Source: Euborellia annulipes
Taxonomy: Eukaryota > Arthropoda > Insecta > Dermaptera > Anisolabididae
Assembly: GCA_023213315.1 (NCBI GenBank)
Contig: JAKCPI010005267.1
Span: 62,001 to 126,000, forward strand
Direction: 5' to 3'
Length of the DNA stretch: 64,000 nt
Under the pieces are notes generated by a model. That model ran no database searches and was not told the DNA's origin. It saw only the letters and a list, made by a program, of their open reading frames with translations. Positions 24,834 to 36,847 of this stretch are shown here, piece after piece. Position 1 is the stretch's first letter, and each line of letters opens with the position of its first letter. Made by a program: the position numbers and the translations under genes.

Positions 24834-26059
24834 TACAAGCTCATGACGTTATCAAACTACGACTAGTGACAACGAAATATTCAGTTGAAATTGGCCGACA
24901 AATCTCGAAAACGAAGAAGATACCACTATAGAGGAGGACAAGAGTAACTGCTCTGAATACATCTGCTACTCCATATTTATTCTGCACAAAACTTCAAGCT
25001 ATCAGTTACTTATCAAGGCACTTCCTAATGCGAAAATACAACAAATTTTGGAGCAGACTACCTTTTTTTAATTTGTTTTAAATCCTTTTCCGACATCTGA
25101 GACCATTTAGACCCCATCTCTATTCATTTTCTGAAGATGCATGTTATGAGCTTTGAAATATCTTCAAAATAAAAAAGGACGTCAATTGAAGCGATTGCTG
25201 GCTTTTTACTATTCCATTTCATCATTTCATTTATTTATGTTCTTCCTCGGTTAGAATAGTTAGAAATTTATCAAAAATATGTTTTTTTTTGCCTGTAAAA
25301 GGATTGTTTTTTTTTTTTTTTTTTTTTTATAGTAGTCCTTAGGTAAGTAAGCAAAATCTCAGTAGGAGATAAGGTGGGAGGGGCGCTGTCTAATCCTCGA
25401 CATGTTTGGAAACAAAATCCATCTCTATATATAGTTAGAAACGCCGCTGACTAAGCAGTTTGATCAGAAAAGGTTTCTATTTCAAAATCTCAAATCAAAA
25501 AAAATATATAAATAAATAAATAAAGAGGATTAAATTATTCTTAAAATATATGTAGCTCTAAGCAAATGAGATATTCTTTTATGGTGTTCGATTTCTTACT
25601 TTTTTTTTCTTGCTACTTATAAAATGTTAGAGAGTGACGCCATTAGGGAAAAATTCTCTCTCTATTTGCATAAAGATATAGAGCCACGAGTGAGAGAAAC
25701 ACACCCATTGATGAAGATAATATCCGAAATCATTGAAATGCAATTTACGATAAACAGAAAAAAAGTCAACAAATAGAATAAATTAAGAAACAAAGATATC
25801 TTATTTAAGATTTTACTTAAATCAAATAATTATAAAACATCTTACTTTTATTGTTCACTTAAGTAAAATATGTTATCTTATGAAAAATATTTATTAAAGA
25901 ATTGTTTTATTATTTACAAACTAATCGATCCATCAAAACCCCAGTAAAAATGATCGAGGGATCCACACGCCTGCACCCAATAGATCGAAGTAGAACGATA
26001 GTAACCAGAAGAAAAAAGTGTGAATGTTAAAAAAAAAAATGAAGTAGAGAAATAACCAG

Positions 26060-26130
26060 CCTTCTCTGCTTTCAAAACAGCAAACATTTCGGTATCTTTG
26101 CACAGGCACCATCCTCAATGCTTTTATAAA
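26060..26130 (-). repeat. Arm fragment with hammerhead-like core
   Basis: The minus strand 26116-26084 reads TTGAGGA-T-GGT, loop, ACC-GAAATG, the same plan as the foldback cores. Confidence 0.4.
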
Positions 26131-26265
26131 TTTTAGTGAGAGGTTGCCCGAAACTATATAAAAACAATGAATGACAACGTTGGATTTTTTAAATGATTTT
26201 TTACAGATGAGTACCGAGACAGTTGGAGGCCTGAGGCGTCACTAGATGAGGGGGCCTATAGATCC

Positions 26266-26710
26266 TATAGAGTAAGGTGGGGCAAAGATCCGCAGTTTTT
26301 GTTTGGGATTTTTGTTTGACCTTCCTATGAAAGATACAATAAAGATCGGAACATCCCCTGAAAGCCTGGTTACTTGACTATCTTACATAATTTTTTTGGT
26401 TTCCAAATCAGTAGCATAAGATTAGGAGAAGTATTTAAATAAAAATTTCCATTTGCGGACCTTTGCACCACCGAGTGGGGTAAAAATCACATGAGAATTT
26501 CCATAAATATTAGATGGAAGGTGGAAAAAACATAACTTTGCTCATTGTTAACAATCGGCTTCAAATATGCTATTGAATTTCGAATCGTCATCTGTTCTTA
26601 TTGTTACCAACCTAACAAAGTTGTTTAGAACAACGCCAAGTCTAGTGGTTGTTTAAAATGAGGTTTCGGACTTTTGCCACGCGAGGATCTTTGCCTCACC
26701 TTACTCTATA
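26266..26710. mobile_element. TIR element with AGAGTAAGGTGGGGC ends
   Basis: The left end TATAGAGTAAGGTGGGGCAA is matched by its complement at 26,690-26,710 with one mismatch. The interior repeats the CGGACCTTTGCACC-type motif. TA at the ends suggests Tc1/mariner-like insertion. Confidence 0.65.
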
Positions 26711-26737
26711 TACTGTATTTTGTACATGTTCATGTAC

Positions 26738-27012
26738 AATCTATTGCAATAGTATTGAGATTCAAGCCCAGTAGTTAGTTAGGCAGCCTAAATGGCAGCT
26801 TGTTTGTGTGAGAAATATCTTTTTAAAGCAGACAATAGGCCGAACGACCCTTTTTAACAAAAGAATAAAGAATAACCATAAAAATGTATCTTTTTAATTT
26901 CAAATATATTGAAATAAAAATTATCTAAATGTTTTAATCAGAAAAAAAGGTGTGCCATTTGGGCTGCCTAACTACCGGGCTTTAGTCTTAATACTATTGC
27001 AGTGGATGGTAT
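26738..27012. mobile_element. Foldback element, family F, second copy
   Basis: Same arms as 24,563-24,833 (CTATTGCAATAGTATTGAGA and GGCTGCCTAACTACCGGGC), with a different AT-rich centre and a shortened left arm. Confidence 0.7.
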
Positions 27013-28389
27013 GTATAAGTACACAAATGTTTTCATATTTGGGGGCTTATGCCGCATGGGGTGGAAGAGGGTTTGTTCCCTGGAAGAGGCTTACTGCATT
27101 ACACCCTAACGATAGGCCAACTAGCTACCCATACATCAAGCAACCGGCCCTTAGATAATTATAATAAATAGGTTTTGTTTTTGTTCGTTTGCCATAATTA
27201 AGCAATGAATGGTTTTAATTTTCTGAAAATTAGGGAGAGAAAATTTTTTTGATTTTCCTAACCTTTGTTTGTATTCTAAATAAAAAAAAAAGAATTTTTT
27301 CTACATTATCCTTGTTAGAATCTGTCTAATTGGATAAAAGAGAAAGAGAGTGGGATCAGATTTCTCGATTATCCGCCCTCAAAGTTGAACCGATCATCAT
27401 CTTAATCAGGTTGGAATTAAAATCTCCAGGTAGATGAAATCCGATCCTCACTTTATCGCATCTAATCATTATCCCTTCCCCTTCTCTTGTTTTTAGAAAT
27501 TGATATTCATTTAAAACACACACATACAAAAAAAAAAAAACACCAAAAAAATTTTTCGTAAAAAATTTAATTAAATTTTTTTTTTTTCAACCTTTTAAAA
27601 TTAAGATATTAAAATATAATCAGTTTTTAAGTAGTTTAGATTATATATATTTAGAAGCTAATTTTTAAAATGCATTAAATGAGAGATTAAATAATGCGTT
27701 TTTTTTTTTTTTAAACAACCCCACTTTTTTTTAAGATTCTCTGAAAGGTTTCAATTAAAGTCCAGAATTAAATTATCATTTAGTGGCAAATTTGCATCGA
27801 GTTTGTTTATAAGAAACAGAAAGAGCTATTAAGTATTCAGAGATTAGGTTTAAAAAAAGACAACAATCAAGCCTAATGCTATTAAAAAGAATCTCAGGTG
27901 GCCTCCACATGTGCATTCTCAAGAGCGTAGGCGGTGATAATGTTATTTAACTCAGTTAACAAAGGGAAATTATGAAGTCACTGGTTTCAAGAAGATTACT
28001 GGATTTACAAAAGAACAATTAGAAGAAAAAGAGCACTGAAGATATTCTTAATTCAAAGCTGAAACTGGCCAATGCTTAGTTAGTAAAAAATAATGAGAAA
28101 ATTCAGTTCAATAATATAAATTACAATTGCTAATTTTTCTCCAGAATACGTCAAAATGTTAGTATTTTTTTCTTTTTTAATCAGTCAAGTTTTACATTAT
28201 TATCATGAGATCTATCTAAATCAACGCGCGGTTTTAATTGCTACGTTTTATATCTCCATTAAGGGCAATTGAGGATTTTTTAATTGACGGAGATGAAGAT
28301 CCGGGTTCGCTAGTAATCTAATAATAAAAAGAAAAATTCATGTCTAACGTTTTGGTCAAAAGAGAGAATTAATTGGAGCCGAGGTTTCT

Positions 28390-28920
28390 AAGGTAAAAAT
28401 CTGGTGTGACTGGTACACAATTTTCTCTTACCTTCGGTAATCGAAAGTTGTGTTCTGTGCTTTTCACACCAGATTTTTTGTGGCGGACCATGGCATCTAT
28501 CTATCCTATGAAGTACAAGAGTAAAGTGGTCTTCAGAATATTTCAATGGCAAAATGAGAATATACATTTTAAAGAGCATCTAAAAAGTAATTGAATTTTG
28601 AATTTTAATAAAAATTGTTGGAGCGAATTTGAAGAAAATCGAAAAAAAAAACTCAAAAAGTGCATCAGTAAAGTACTAGTACGTAGGGTAGATTTTGTTT
28701 AAAAGCTTCGTGTCGCGTGCCAGGGGGGTGCCCAACTTAAATATAAAATTTCAACTTCCTAGCTCTTTTCATTTTTGAGATATTTTGTTCACACACACAC
28801 AGACAGACCATGTCGCGAAAACCACTTTTTTCGGGGGACCTCAAAACGTGTATATCCATCAAAATCTCGACATCGAATTTTTGAAATGAAAACATCAATG
28901 AAATGTAATCCACCTCAGAT
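28390..28920 (+). repeat. Dispersed repeat family X
   Basis: Near-complete. Hairpin head AAAATCTGGTGTGACTGG to TCACACCAGATTTTTTGTGG, then AAGTACTAGTACG, (CA)n, CAGACAGACCATGTCGCG, CCTCAAAACGTGTATATCC and ATCTCGACATCGAATTTTT. Confidence 0.75.
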
Positions 28921-29009
28921 CAAAATTTTGAAATGGACCATTGAACCATTGGTTAGTAATTAATAGTTTAAGATGAAATTTGATAAAATCTAATTTAACA
29001 AAAAAATTA

Positions 29010-29245
29010 CTCTAGGTTATATGTTTCAAGGGTTTATTAAAATTAAAATCAAATTAACATTTTAACGTCTCATTAAAATTAAAATGAACACTTTAAGTAC
29101 ATTTCAGTATTGCTGCTATCTTCAGAAGTAATGCCGAAATGTACATAAAGTGTTCAATTTAATTTTAATTTTAAATTCAATAAAACGTTAAAATGTTAAT
29201 TTGATTTTAATTTTAATTAACCCTTGAAATATATAATCTAGATTT
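29010..29245. mobile_element. AT-rich foldback element
   Basis: Inverted arms (CAAGGGTTTATTAAAATTAA and complement) surround a centre with a TATCTTCAG / GCCGAAATGTAC core. TTTAACAAA flanks both sides, a possible 9-bp target duplication. Confidence 0.6.
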
Positions 29246-29624
29246 TAACAAATTTCAGCAATATATAGGTTATAAAAAAATAAAAAAAGTCAAAGATTAT
29301 AATTAGAAGTATAATTAGAAGATTATAATTAGAAGTATTGTATTTATTACGTCTTATAACAGGCTCCTAAACAGGGGGATTCCAATTCCTTCCTCCTCGA
29401 AATCTTGAAAAATTATAAATAAAGAGAATAAATAGCCTAATAATTGCAAAGGGTAGAAAAAATTCTAAATAAATAATTACAGAGTTTAACTAAATAGGCA
29501 AAAAAAAATTGTATAAATTTTTTTAACTAATGATTTTTAATTAAATTTATTAATTTATTTAACCAATTCCTCGATTATTCGGACGCTTATTCTCCAATTT
29601 TTTTTTTTTCCTATGTTATATGTA

Positions 29625-30300
29625 ATATATATATAGAGAGAAAGTATTGGTTTCATGTCAAAAATTCGATGTCGAGATTTTGATGGATCTTCACGTTTTG
29701 AGGTCCCCTGAATCCAAAAAAGTGGTTTTCGCGACATGGTCTGTCTGTCTGTGTGTCTGTCTGTCTGTCTGTCTGTCTGTGTGTGTGTGTGTGTGTGTGT
29801 TCAATTTTAAGCATGAAGGAATTGAGCTATGAGGCTGAAATTTTATATTTAAGTTAAACACCCCCGGGACCGACAAAATAAGCTTTTAATCAAAATCGGC
29901 CAAAGAGTACTAGTACTTTACTGATGTACTTTTTCAGTTTTTTTCGATTTTCTCAAAATTCGCTCTAACGATTTTGATTAAAATTAAAAAATCAATTATT
30001 TTTTAGATGCTCTTTCAAATGTCTATTCTCGTTTTGCCCTCAAAATTGTTTGAAGCACACTTTACTCTTGTGCTTCATAGGAAAGATAGGAGAAATGGTT
30101 GCCATGGTAACAAAATATAAATATTTTCCCATACTTATAAATTTTACACCTAAATTCAAATATTTCCTACTGCCGGGAACTAAATACATGTCGACACAAA
30201 AAATCTGGTGTGACAAGCACAGTACACAACTTTCGATTACCGAAGGTAAGAGAAAGTTGTGTGCTGTGCGCCAGTCACACCAGATTTTTTTTTTTTTTTA
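29625..30300 (-). repeat. Dispersed repeat family X, full-length copy
   Basis: Reverse orientation: the GAAAGTATTGGTTTCATGTC end at low coordinate and the hairpin head at 30,195-30,295 with arms of about 45 bp. Carries a TCTG/GT microsatellite at 29,746-29,801. Confidence 0.8.
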
Positions 30301-30867
30301 GCTTATTTGACGACTTCTTGCACTAATACGCTCTGTATTTATTGAGATTTGATTACAATGTTTCTTATTAATGACGTCTATTATTCAAATAAAGAACATT
30401 AAGTAATTAGGTTTATAATGATTTTGCATTAGTTAGTTAAATGGAACAAATAATAACGGATAATTTTACTTTTTTTCTTTCCCTTCGATTTTTTTTCTAA
30501 ATTTGCGTGCAGATGATTGTAGTCGGTAATTTAAAGTAACAATTTCTCATTTCCTCTAGGGCTGTTTGTTTTTATTCTCTCTCTTCCTCTGTATTTATTG
30601 GTTATTATTATAGATAAATAATCAAACATGCAGTCATTTTCCATGGTAATTTATCTTTCTCTCTTTGAGAAGCCGAGAAGAGATCTCTTTCTCTCTCTTA
30701 CATATTCATAAAAGCAAACTTGATCATAAAGAGGTGCAGCAATTTTAATCGATTTTTGAATTTTAATATATAAATATAGAGGAGACGTATCTATGTAATT
30801 TATAACCATATTTCAAAGAAAATTCTTCCTTTAAAAAAACTTTTTTTTTTTTTAAGAAAAGAAGATA

Positions 30868-32185
30868 TTAAAAATCTGGTGTAACTGGTCGCACAGCACA
30901 CAACTTTCTCTTACTTTTTGGTAAGAAAAATTTGTGTTCTGTGCTTGTCACATCAGATTTTTTGAGTCGAGATATATTTAGTTTCCGCTGATACCTATAT
31001 TAAAATTCAAGATGTAATAAAATGTATAAGCAACAGGAACAGGTAGATGAAGGCAGCCACCAAAGAACAAAAACTTTATTTAAATATCGTCGACATTTCG
31101 GGAACGCATCGCTCCCATCTTCAGGACGATAAATTGTTAATGTTGTTTAGATTGATACATGTAGGTCATGCAAAATTATAATACAAAATTTGCATATACC
31201 ATTAATTGTATGTTTAATTGTCTATGAGAATTGTAGTAGGTGCCTGGAGACAGTCTTTTTATCTTGGTCAGTGCTGATGTTTCGAGCCCATTCAACAATA
31301 AATTAAGCCCAGGCGCCTACTACAATTTTCATAGACAAACATACATTTAATGGTATATGCAAATTTGTATTATAATTTTGTATGACCTACATGTATCAAT
31401 CTAAACAACATTAACAATTTATCGTCTTGAAGATGAGAGCGATGCGTTCCCGAAACGTTAAATAAAGTTTTTGTTCTTTGCTGGCTGCCTTCATCTACAT
31501 GTTCCTGTTGATTATCACTCATTGTCAGACATTAATTTCTTCTTTTTAAAATGTATAAGTATGGGAAAATATTTATATTTTGTTACTATGGCCTTTTCTC
31601 TATGAAGTATAAGAGAAAAGCGTGCTTCAAAAAGATATTAAGGGCAAAATGAGAATATACATTTGGTCTAAAAATTAACTCATTTATGAATTTTAATCAA
31701 AAACGTTGGAACGAATTTTGAGAAAATCGAAAAAACTGAAAAACTACAACAGTAAAGTACTAATACTTTTTGGTCAAAAGCTTCCTGTGCGATGCCCTTA
31801 AATATAAAATTTCAACCAAATAGCTCTTTTTGTTCTTGAGATATTTTGTTCAAAATCGTTGGAGCGAATTTAGATAAAATTAAAAAAAAAAAACTGAAAA
31901 AGTACGTCAGTAAACTACTAGTACTTTTTGGCCAATTTTGTTTAAAAGCTTATTTTTACGCTCTAGGGAGGTGCCTAACTTAAATAAAAAATTTCAGCCT
32001 CTTAGCTCAATTCCTTCATGCTTAAAATTGAACACAGACACACACATAAAGACAGACCATTTTGCAAAAAATACTTGTTTTGATTCAGGGTACCTCAAAA
32101 CGTGTTCACCAAAATCTCGACATCGAATTTTTGACATGAATCCAATACTTTCTATATATTCATACATAGGTAAGAGAAAGTGAAA
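30868..32185 (+). repeat. Dispersed repeat family X, split by a foldback insertion
   Basis: Head at 30,868-31,030 and remainder at 31,547-32,185, with matching sequence on either side of the insertion. Ends ATAGGTAAGAGAAAGT. Confidence 0.75.
31031..31546. mobile_element. Penelope-like foldback with 13-bp TSD and one-sided tail
   Basis: Exact 13-bp repeats TAAAATGTATAAG at 31018-31030 and 31547-31559. Two inverted arms of about 210 bp start CAACAGGAACAGGTAGATGA. The right side has an extra 36-bp tail (31511-31546) beyond the arm. A CTGAAGA-T-GGGA to TTCCC-GAAATGTC core lies at 31124-31092 (minus), with a variant in the right arm. Confidence 0.75.
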
Positions 32186-33044
32186 ATAATGTGGTAGACT
32201 TAAAAAAACTTAGTCTATATGCCTTTAATTTAATTTAAAATATGCATTTGCCATGCCTATTAAAAATAATAGAGAAAACCGCGCTCCTTAATCTAATTGT
32301 TGAAATAAATTAAATTGGCAATATTAAAAGCGTTCCAGCAAAAAAAAAAAAGAAAACAATTTCAGATAACAACATAATATTTTTGTCTTGCCGTTTAACG
32401 ATCTACTACAAATTTTTGACACGCAACTCTAAGGATAAATAAAGAAATCTAAAATTTCTGTACATGTGCTGATTGATGTAGGACGATATCTTTAGGAATT
32501 GTCGAAAGATTCCACCGTAAGCAGAATCTTTAAGAATTACCAGAAGATTCTGCCGGATGCGAAATCTTTAGGAATTGTCAGCCAAACAGGATAACTTCTA
32601 TCAAATGAAAATCCCAATATAAGAAAACGTTTCGGCTTTAATTATATAATGCCACCATCAGTTCTTATGAGAATATTGGCAAACTCAAAGTATCCACCAT
32701 TAAGATGCAGATAGAGTTGTTATATAAAAAACATAAATAAAATTATATAAAATATGTACAGTGAGGGACGATATTAAGTCCCACCCATGCGTTTTCTACT
32801 TGTGATTATTTCATTGTTTTTATAAAATAAAATGAAAATCTTTATTGGAAGTTTTCTAAGTTTGAACCATGAAAGTTTCCTTTAAAAAATATATAATATT
32901 TTTTTAAAAACAATGAAATAATCACAAAGTAAAAAAACGCATGGGTGGGACTCGGGCCGCAGACAGGGGGGCAGGGGGGCTATATCCCCGGGGCCCGGGC
33001 CCTCCGAGGGGGCCCGGGCCCATTGCGCTCCCACCTTAAAATTC

Positions 33045-33262
33045 TAATAAAAAGTAATTTTCATGTTTAAAATTTCAATTAAAAAAAAATCATTTTCTTG
33101 AAATTTTTTTCTTCAGGGGCCCGGGCCCTTTGAGCTCAAATCTTAAAATTTCAACTAAAAAATCATTTTCTTGAAATTTTTCCTCAGGAGCCGGGCCCTT
33201 TGAGCTCAAATCTTAAAATTTCAACTAAAAAAATCATTTTCTTGAAATTTTTTCTTCAGGGA
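33045..33262. repeat. About 70-bp tandem repeats inside the hAT element
   Basis: Two clear units and one degenerate unit, each with GGGCCCTTTGAGCTCAAATC, TTAAAATTTCAACT and TCATTTTCTTGAAATTTTT. Confidence 0.75.
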
Positions 33263-33411
33263 CTCGGGATAGCTAAAAAAGCAGATTTCAGTGGCTAATT
33301 TTCAAAAATTTTCCATACCCCCAGATTCTCCCGGAAATCCTCTGAGATCCGTATAATTATTTCAAAAGTTGTGTCAAAAACTGTCTAAAAAATTGGTGGA
33401 TAAATGTGGGC

Positions 33412-33600
33412 AGGAGCAGCCAATAAATAGACTCTGTATGCAGACTCAATCACCGGAGACGTTTCGGTTCCTTTTATTTAAGAACCATCTTCAGTCCTTA
33501 GATTGAAGATGGTTCTTAAATAAAAGGACGAACGTCTCCGGTGTTGAGTCTGCATACAGAGTCTATTTATTGGCTCCCTGCCCACTATCCATCTATACAT
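33412..33600. mobile_element. Short foldback, fourth level of the nest
   Basis: Near-perfect inverted arms from GGGCAGGAGCAGCCAATAAA to GGCTCCCTGCCC. The minus-strand core at 33494-33458 reads CTGAAGA-T-GGTTC, loop, GGAACC-GAAACGTC. Confidence 0.8.
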
Positions 33601-34029
33601 CTCACAGCCACTATTTCGAACATGTCTAAAAATTGTTGGCATGAAGGCCACAATAGCCTTTTACACGCTAAAAAAAACTTAGGGTTTTTTTTTTGGGGGG
33701 GGGGCCGTATTAGTAAGTAGCCCCGGGGCCCGTCAAGTCTGTCTGCGGCCCTGGTGGGACTTAATATTGTCCCTCACTGTAGATAAGATGACGATTGCTC
33801 ATCAATTAATATGGCGAAGTCTTTTGAGACATTTGATGTATATTTGAGACTTAGCCATATAGACTGAGAGAGCATAAGACATCTTACGGTACATATTTTA
33901 TATAATTTTGTATATGTATTTATATAACAACTCTATCTGCATCTCAATGGTGTATACTTTGAGATTGTCAATATTCTCATAAGAACTGATGGTGGCATTA
34001 TATAATTAAAGCTGAAAAGTTTTCTTATA

Positions 34030-34430
34030 TATATTTTTTTTTTTTTTTTTTTTGGAATGGATGCATAAGGTCCGAAGACTTATAATGACCAGTGGTCACA
34101 TGCAGCCAGGAGGAATATAGTTTAAAAAAAAAATAGATAAATAAAGGAGAAGCATAAAAGGGGAACTCAACTGCGGGAACTGAGAAGATGTCCGTTGAGA
34201 TTAGACTTGAAAGTCTGAAGATTGTAGGTTTTGGGGAAGATAGACGCAGGGAGCTTGTTCCAATCACGGAAGGTCATGGGGACAAAGGAAGATTGGAATT
34301 GACTAGTTCTGTTAGTCGTGACCTGAACAGCATAGGGATGCTGGGACGATGCCTCCCTTGTGTTCCGTGTGTATATGTTGCATTGGGTGAGATAATTGAT
34401 TTTAATTCGACAGAGCATTGACCATGATAT
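34030..34430 (-). pseudogene. 3' end of a non-LTR retrotransposon (LINE ORF2 C-terminus)
   Basis: Minus-strand frame with FVPMTFRDWNKLPASIFPK and LQTFKSNLNGHL, the typical last segment of CR1/jockey-type ORF2 (RDWN-LP then F-K-L). A frame change follows near 34,240. Poly-A (poly-T at 34,030-34,053 on the plus strand) marks the 3' end. 5' truncated. Confidence 0.7.
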
Positions 34431-35509
34431 GGTACCTATAGAAGTACCAATAGAAGAATATTGGGATTTTTTTTTGATAGAGAGATGATAACATCCTCTT
34501 TTAACAAATTAATCTAAAAATAAAAAAATTGAAGAACCGTTCCTTAGTAGGGGCATAAAAAGAATAAGAAGAAATTAGATTGACTTTCGTAATGTATTAA
34601 TAACTTTGAATCTATTTTTTATATAAAATTAAAAAAAACGATTAATTAAGAAAAAAATTCATATATCTATAATAAATTAATGTAATCTAATTTTTGGCTA
34701 GAGAATTTTTTATGTAATAAATCTTTTTTTTTAAGATATATGTATATAATAATAAATTTTGATATGTATAAAAAATAGATTTTATTCATAATTATCACGT
34801 TAAATAATAAACAATTTAATTATAAATGAAAAATAATCAAATAAATTATAACATTGTAATCTAATTTATTATTAAATATTTACTCAAGAAAGGATATATA
34901 TTTTATATTTCTATTTCCGATATGTATAAAATAAATAAAAGGTCATCTCTCTTAAACATCTCTTCTTTCTCTCTCTCTCTCTTTCTCTCCCTTTCAAGAG
35001 GAGATAACTTTCTTTCTGGTTTCGATCAGTTTGATATAAAATAATAAACAACTCTCGTTTCCACTTACGATATATCAAAAGAGAAAAAAAAACTATTTTC
35101 GTCTTCTTTAAAATAATAATAATAATAAAAAAAAATTCCCTTGATCATATTTATCCGAATATTTTTTAATAATAAATATGTAGAATAGTGTTTATTTTTA
35201 TGTTGGTAATGTTTATTCTGAAATTAAGTGTACTGTACTAGTCAAATATTGTCTGATTTATTATAAAAAAAGCTGTTAAAAAATGTCTGTTTATAGTCAA
35301 AATGTTTTTATATGAATGAATCAATTAATATTTATCAAATAAATAAGTTTAATCTTGGAAATAAAGTAAGAGTTTAAATTTTTCCAGTCCTTAAATATCG
35401 TGTTAGGCTTAAGAATCCATAATAATATAAATATATCAAGCGTTTAAATGCACTTGTTTCTATATAATCTAAGATGGTAAATATGATATCCTTATAAAAA
35501 GGCAAATGA

Positions 35510-35935
35510 TGGAAGAATGGTCCAATTCGTGGAAACGTTCAATTCTCATAAGAGGCGAAAATAAAACCTACGCCTGAACCCCCATGGTTTGCTAAACTTT
35601 CCGACACTCCCAAGAAAAGAAATAAATATAAACCGGCTCCGAATCAACCATATCAGTTGCTCTGCTCATCTACACAGACTACATCTAATACCCTCCTCCT
35701 TCTGCCATTTCTCTTGATAATCTAGGCCTATAATCACGCCAGAACATTTCATATTTCAATGCCCTAATTTTAGAAACCAAAGACAACAATTAGAAGAAAT
35801 GCCAAGATTCCCCGGGACGCCCTCAACTCCTAAAGAATTCCTCACTACAAACAAGAGATGCCCTCACAATATTCCTCCACACATCAAGAATAGCCTTCTA
35901 ATAAAGAAACGTTTATCATGTTTTATTGTGTACTA
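35510..35935 (+). pseudogene. LINE fragment, reverse transcriptase/RNase H C-terminal region
   Basis: The plus strand reads ITPEHFIFQCPNFRNQRQQL, then EMPRFPGTPSTPKEF, the PEHhhh-CP motif typical of jockey/R1-type ORF2 C-termini. Upstream frames are broken. Confidence 0.65.
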
Positions 35936-36556
35936 TTTTATTTTGGATCAGGGCGAAAGTCAAATAAATGAAAAATATAAGTTTAAGAGAATGCTTTTGA
36001 TGTTATGGAATGCATCCTGATCCATAAATGAAAAAAAGTTGGTAATCTAGGCCTACAAACCAAAAAATAATTAGTGAAGATGGAGAGAGTCAAAAAATGC
36101 AAATTGTTTAAATGAAAAATGCTTGAGGAACCGCCATTGGTTTATATAAACTGGCCCTTTAATTTTCTATCAGAATTTTCTAATTAAGTAAAAAGTTAAC
36201 AAATTCTATCAATCATAGGCCTTGATTACGATGCTGACCGATCCCTAGAATAGGCAGTTGCGGTTCAAAAAATTGACAAAAAAAAAACAACTTTTAAATA
36301 AATTTTTAATTTTAAACTAATCTTTAATTAGCCTAAATCAAGATTTAAGGAATTTGCTATCTCTGTATAAGTGAAGAACGGATTCGGAATAACGCTCTGG
36401 AATAGTCCCTTATCGGTAACTTGTGTATTGTTTTAAAACAATAAATTATTTCAATATTGTGTCACGATAATAGATCTACTATTCAAAATATAACACTTGG
36501 TCACAAGGTATTAATTTATAAAATATAATTGGGAAAAATTTGTGATCATGACTCAC

Positions 36557-36847
36557 CAAGGCAGCCTTTACCGGAGTGGAGACCATAGTGATCGGCGAGA
36601 CAGGTCTGGCACTGATCGCCGGTGACGCCAGGTAGACAGCTGCAGAGACCGGTACGAGGATGGCAGTTCCTAGAAGCAGCGCCCAATCCAAGACACGAAC
36701 ATACAGGACATCCAGCAGACACATTCCCGTGGCCGACGACACATTCATCACAAGCACGACCGGTAAAGTGTTCCTGACATGGGCACTGGCCCGTATCGGG
36801 ATGACATGTGCCGGGTTGCGTCGTACCCGTTAGGTCGCAAGCACACG
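36557..36847 (-). CDS. wb: Laminin exon: two further LE repeats, last one found
   Basis: 291 nt, phase 1 in and phase 1 out (acceptor ATTTAG, strong donor G|GTGAGT). It contains CACDLTGTTQPGTC, CPCQEHFTGRACDEC and CSCLPGVTGDQCQTC. The donor shows that the gene continues, but no later laminin exon was recognised down to position 1. Confidence 0.9.

Larger units (their letters stand above)
32953..33753. mobile_element. hAT-like element, third level of the nest
   Basis: Exact 8-bp TSD GTGGGACT at 32945-32952 and 33754-33761. Inverted ends CGGGCCGCAGACAG and CTGTCTGCGGCCCTG. It has a GC-rich GGGCCC terminal region and an internal tandem array. Confidence 0.85.
32757..33781. mobile_element. Tc1/mariner-like MITE, second level of the nest
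   Basis: TA at 32757-32758 and 33780-33781. Inverted ends CAGTGAGGGACGATATTAAG and GTCCCTCACTG. It would be about 220 bp without the hAT insertion. Confidence 0.75.
32600..34030. mobile_element. Outer foldback of a four-level nest
   Basis: Left arm about 32,600-32,756 and right arm about 33,782-34,030 are inverted copies (GCCACCATCAGTTCTTATGAG, CATTAAGATGCAGATAGAG and complements). The left-arm core at 32661-32628 (minus) has a GGC/GCC-closed stem before GAAACGTT. A TA-flanked element occupies the centre. Confidence 0.75.

Noticed and set aside
29746..29801. Possible CRISPR-like or regulatory repeat
   Set aside because: Plain TCTG/GT microsatellite that is a fixed part of the family X repeat.
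28388..30301. Several 60-80 codon frames
   Set aside because: All lie inside family X repeat copies and recur in frame-shifted form in other copies, so they are repeat sequence rather than genes.
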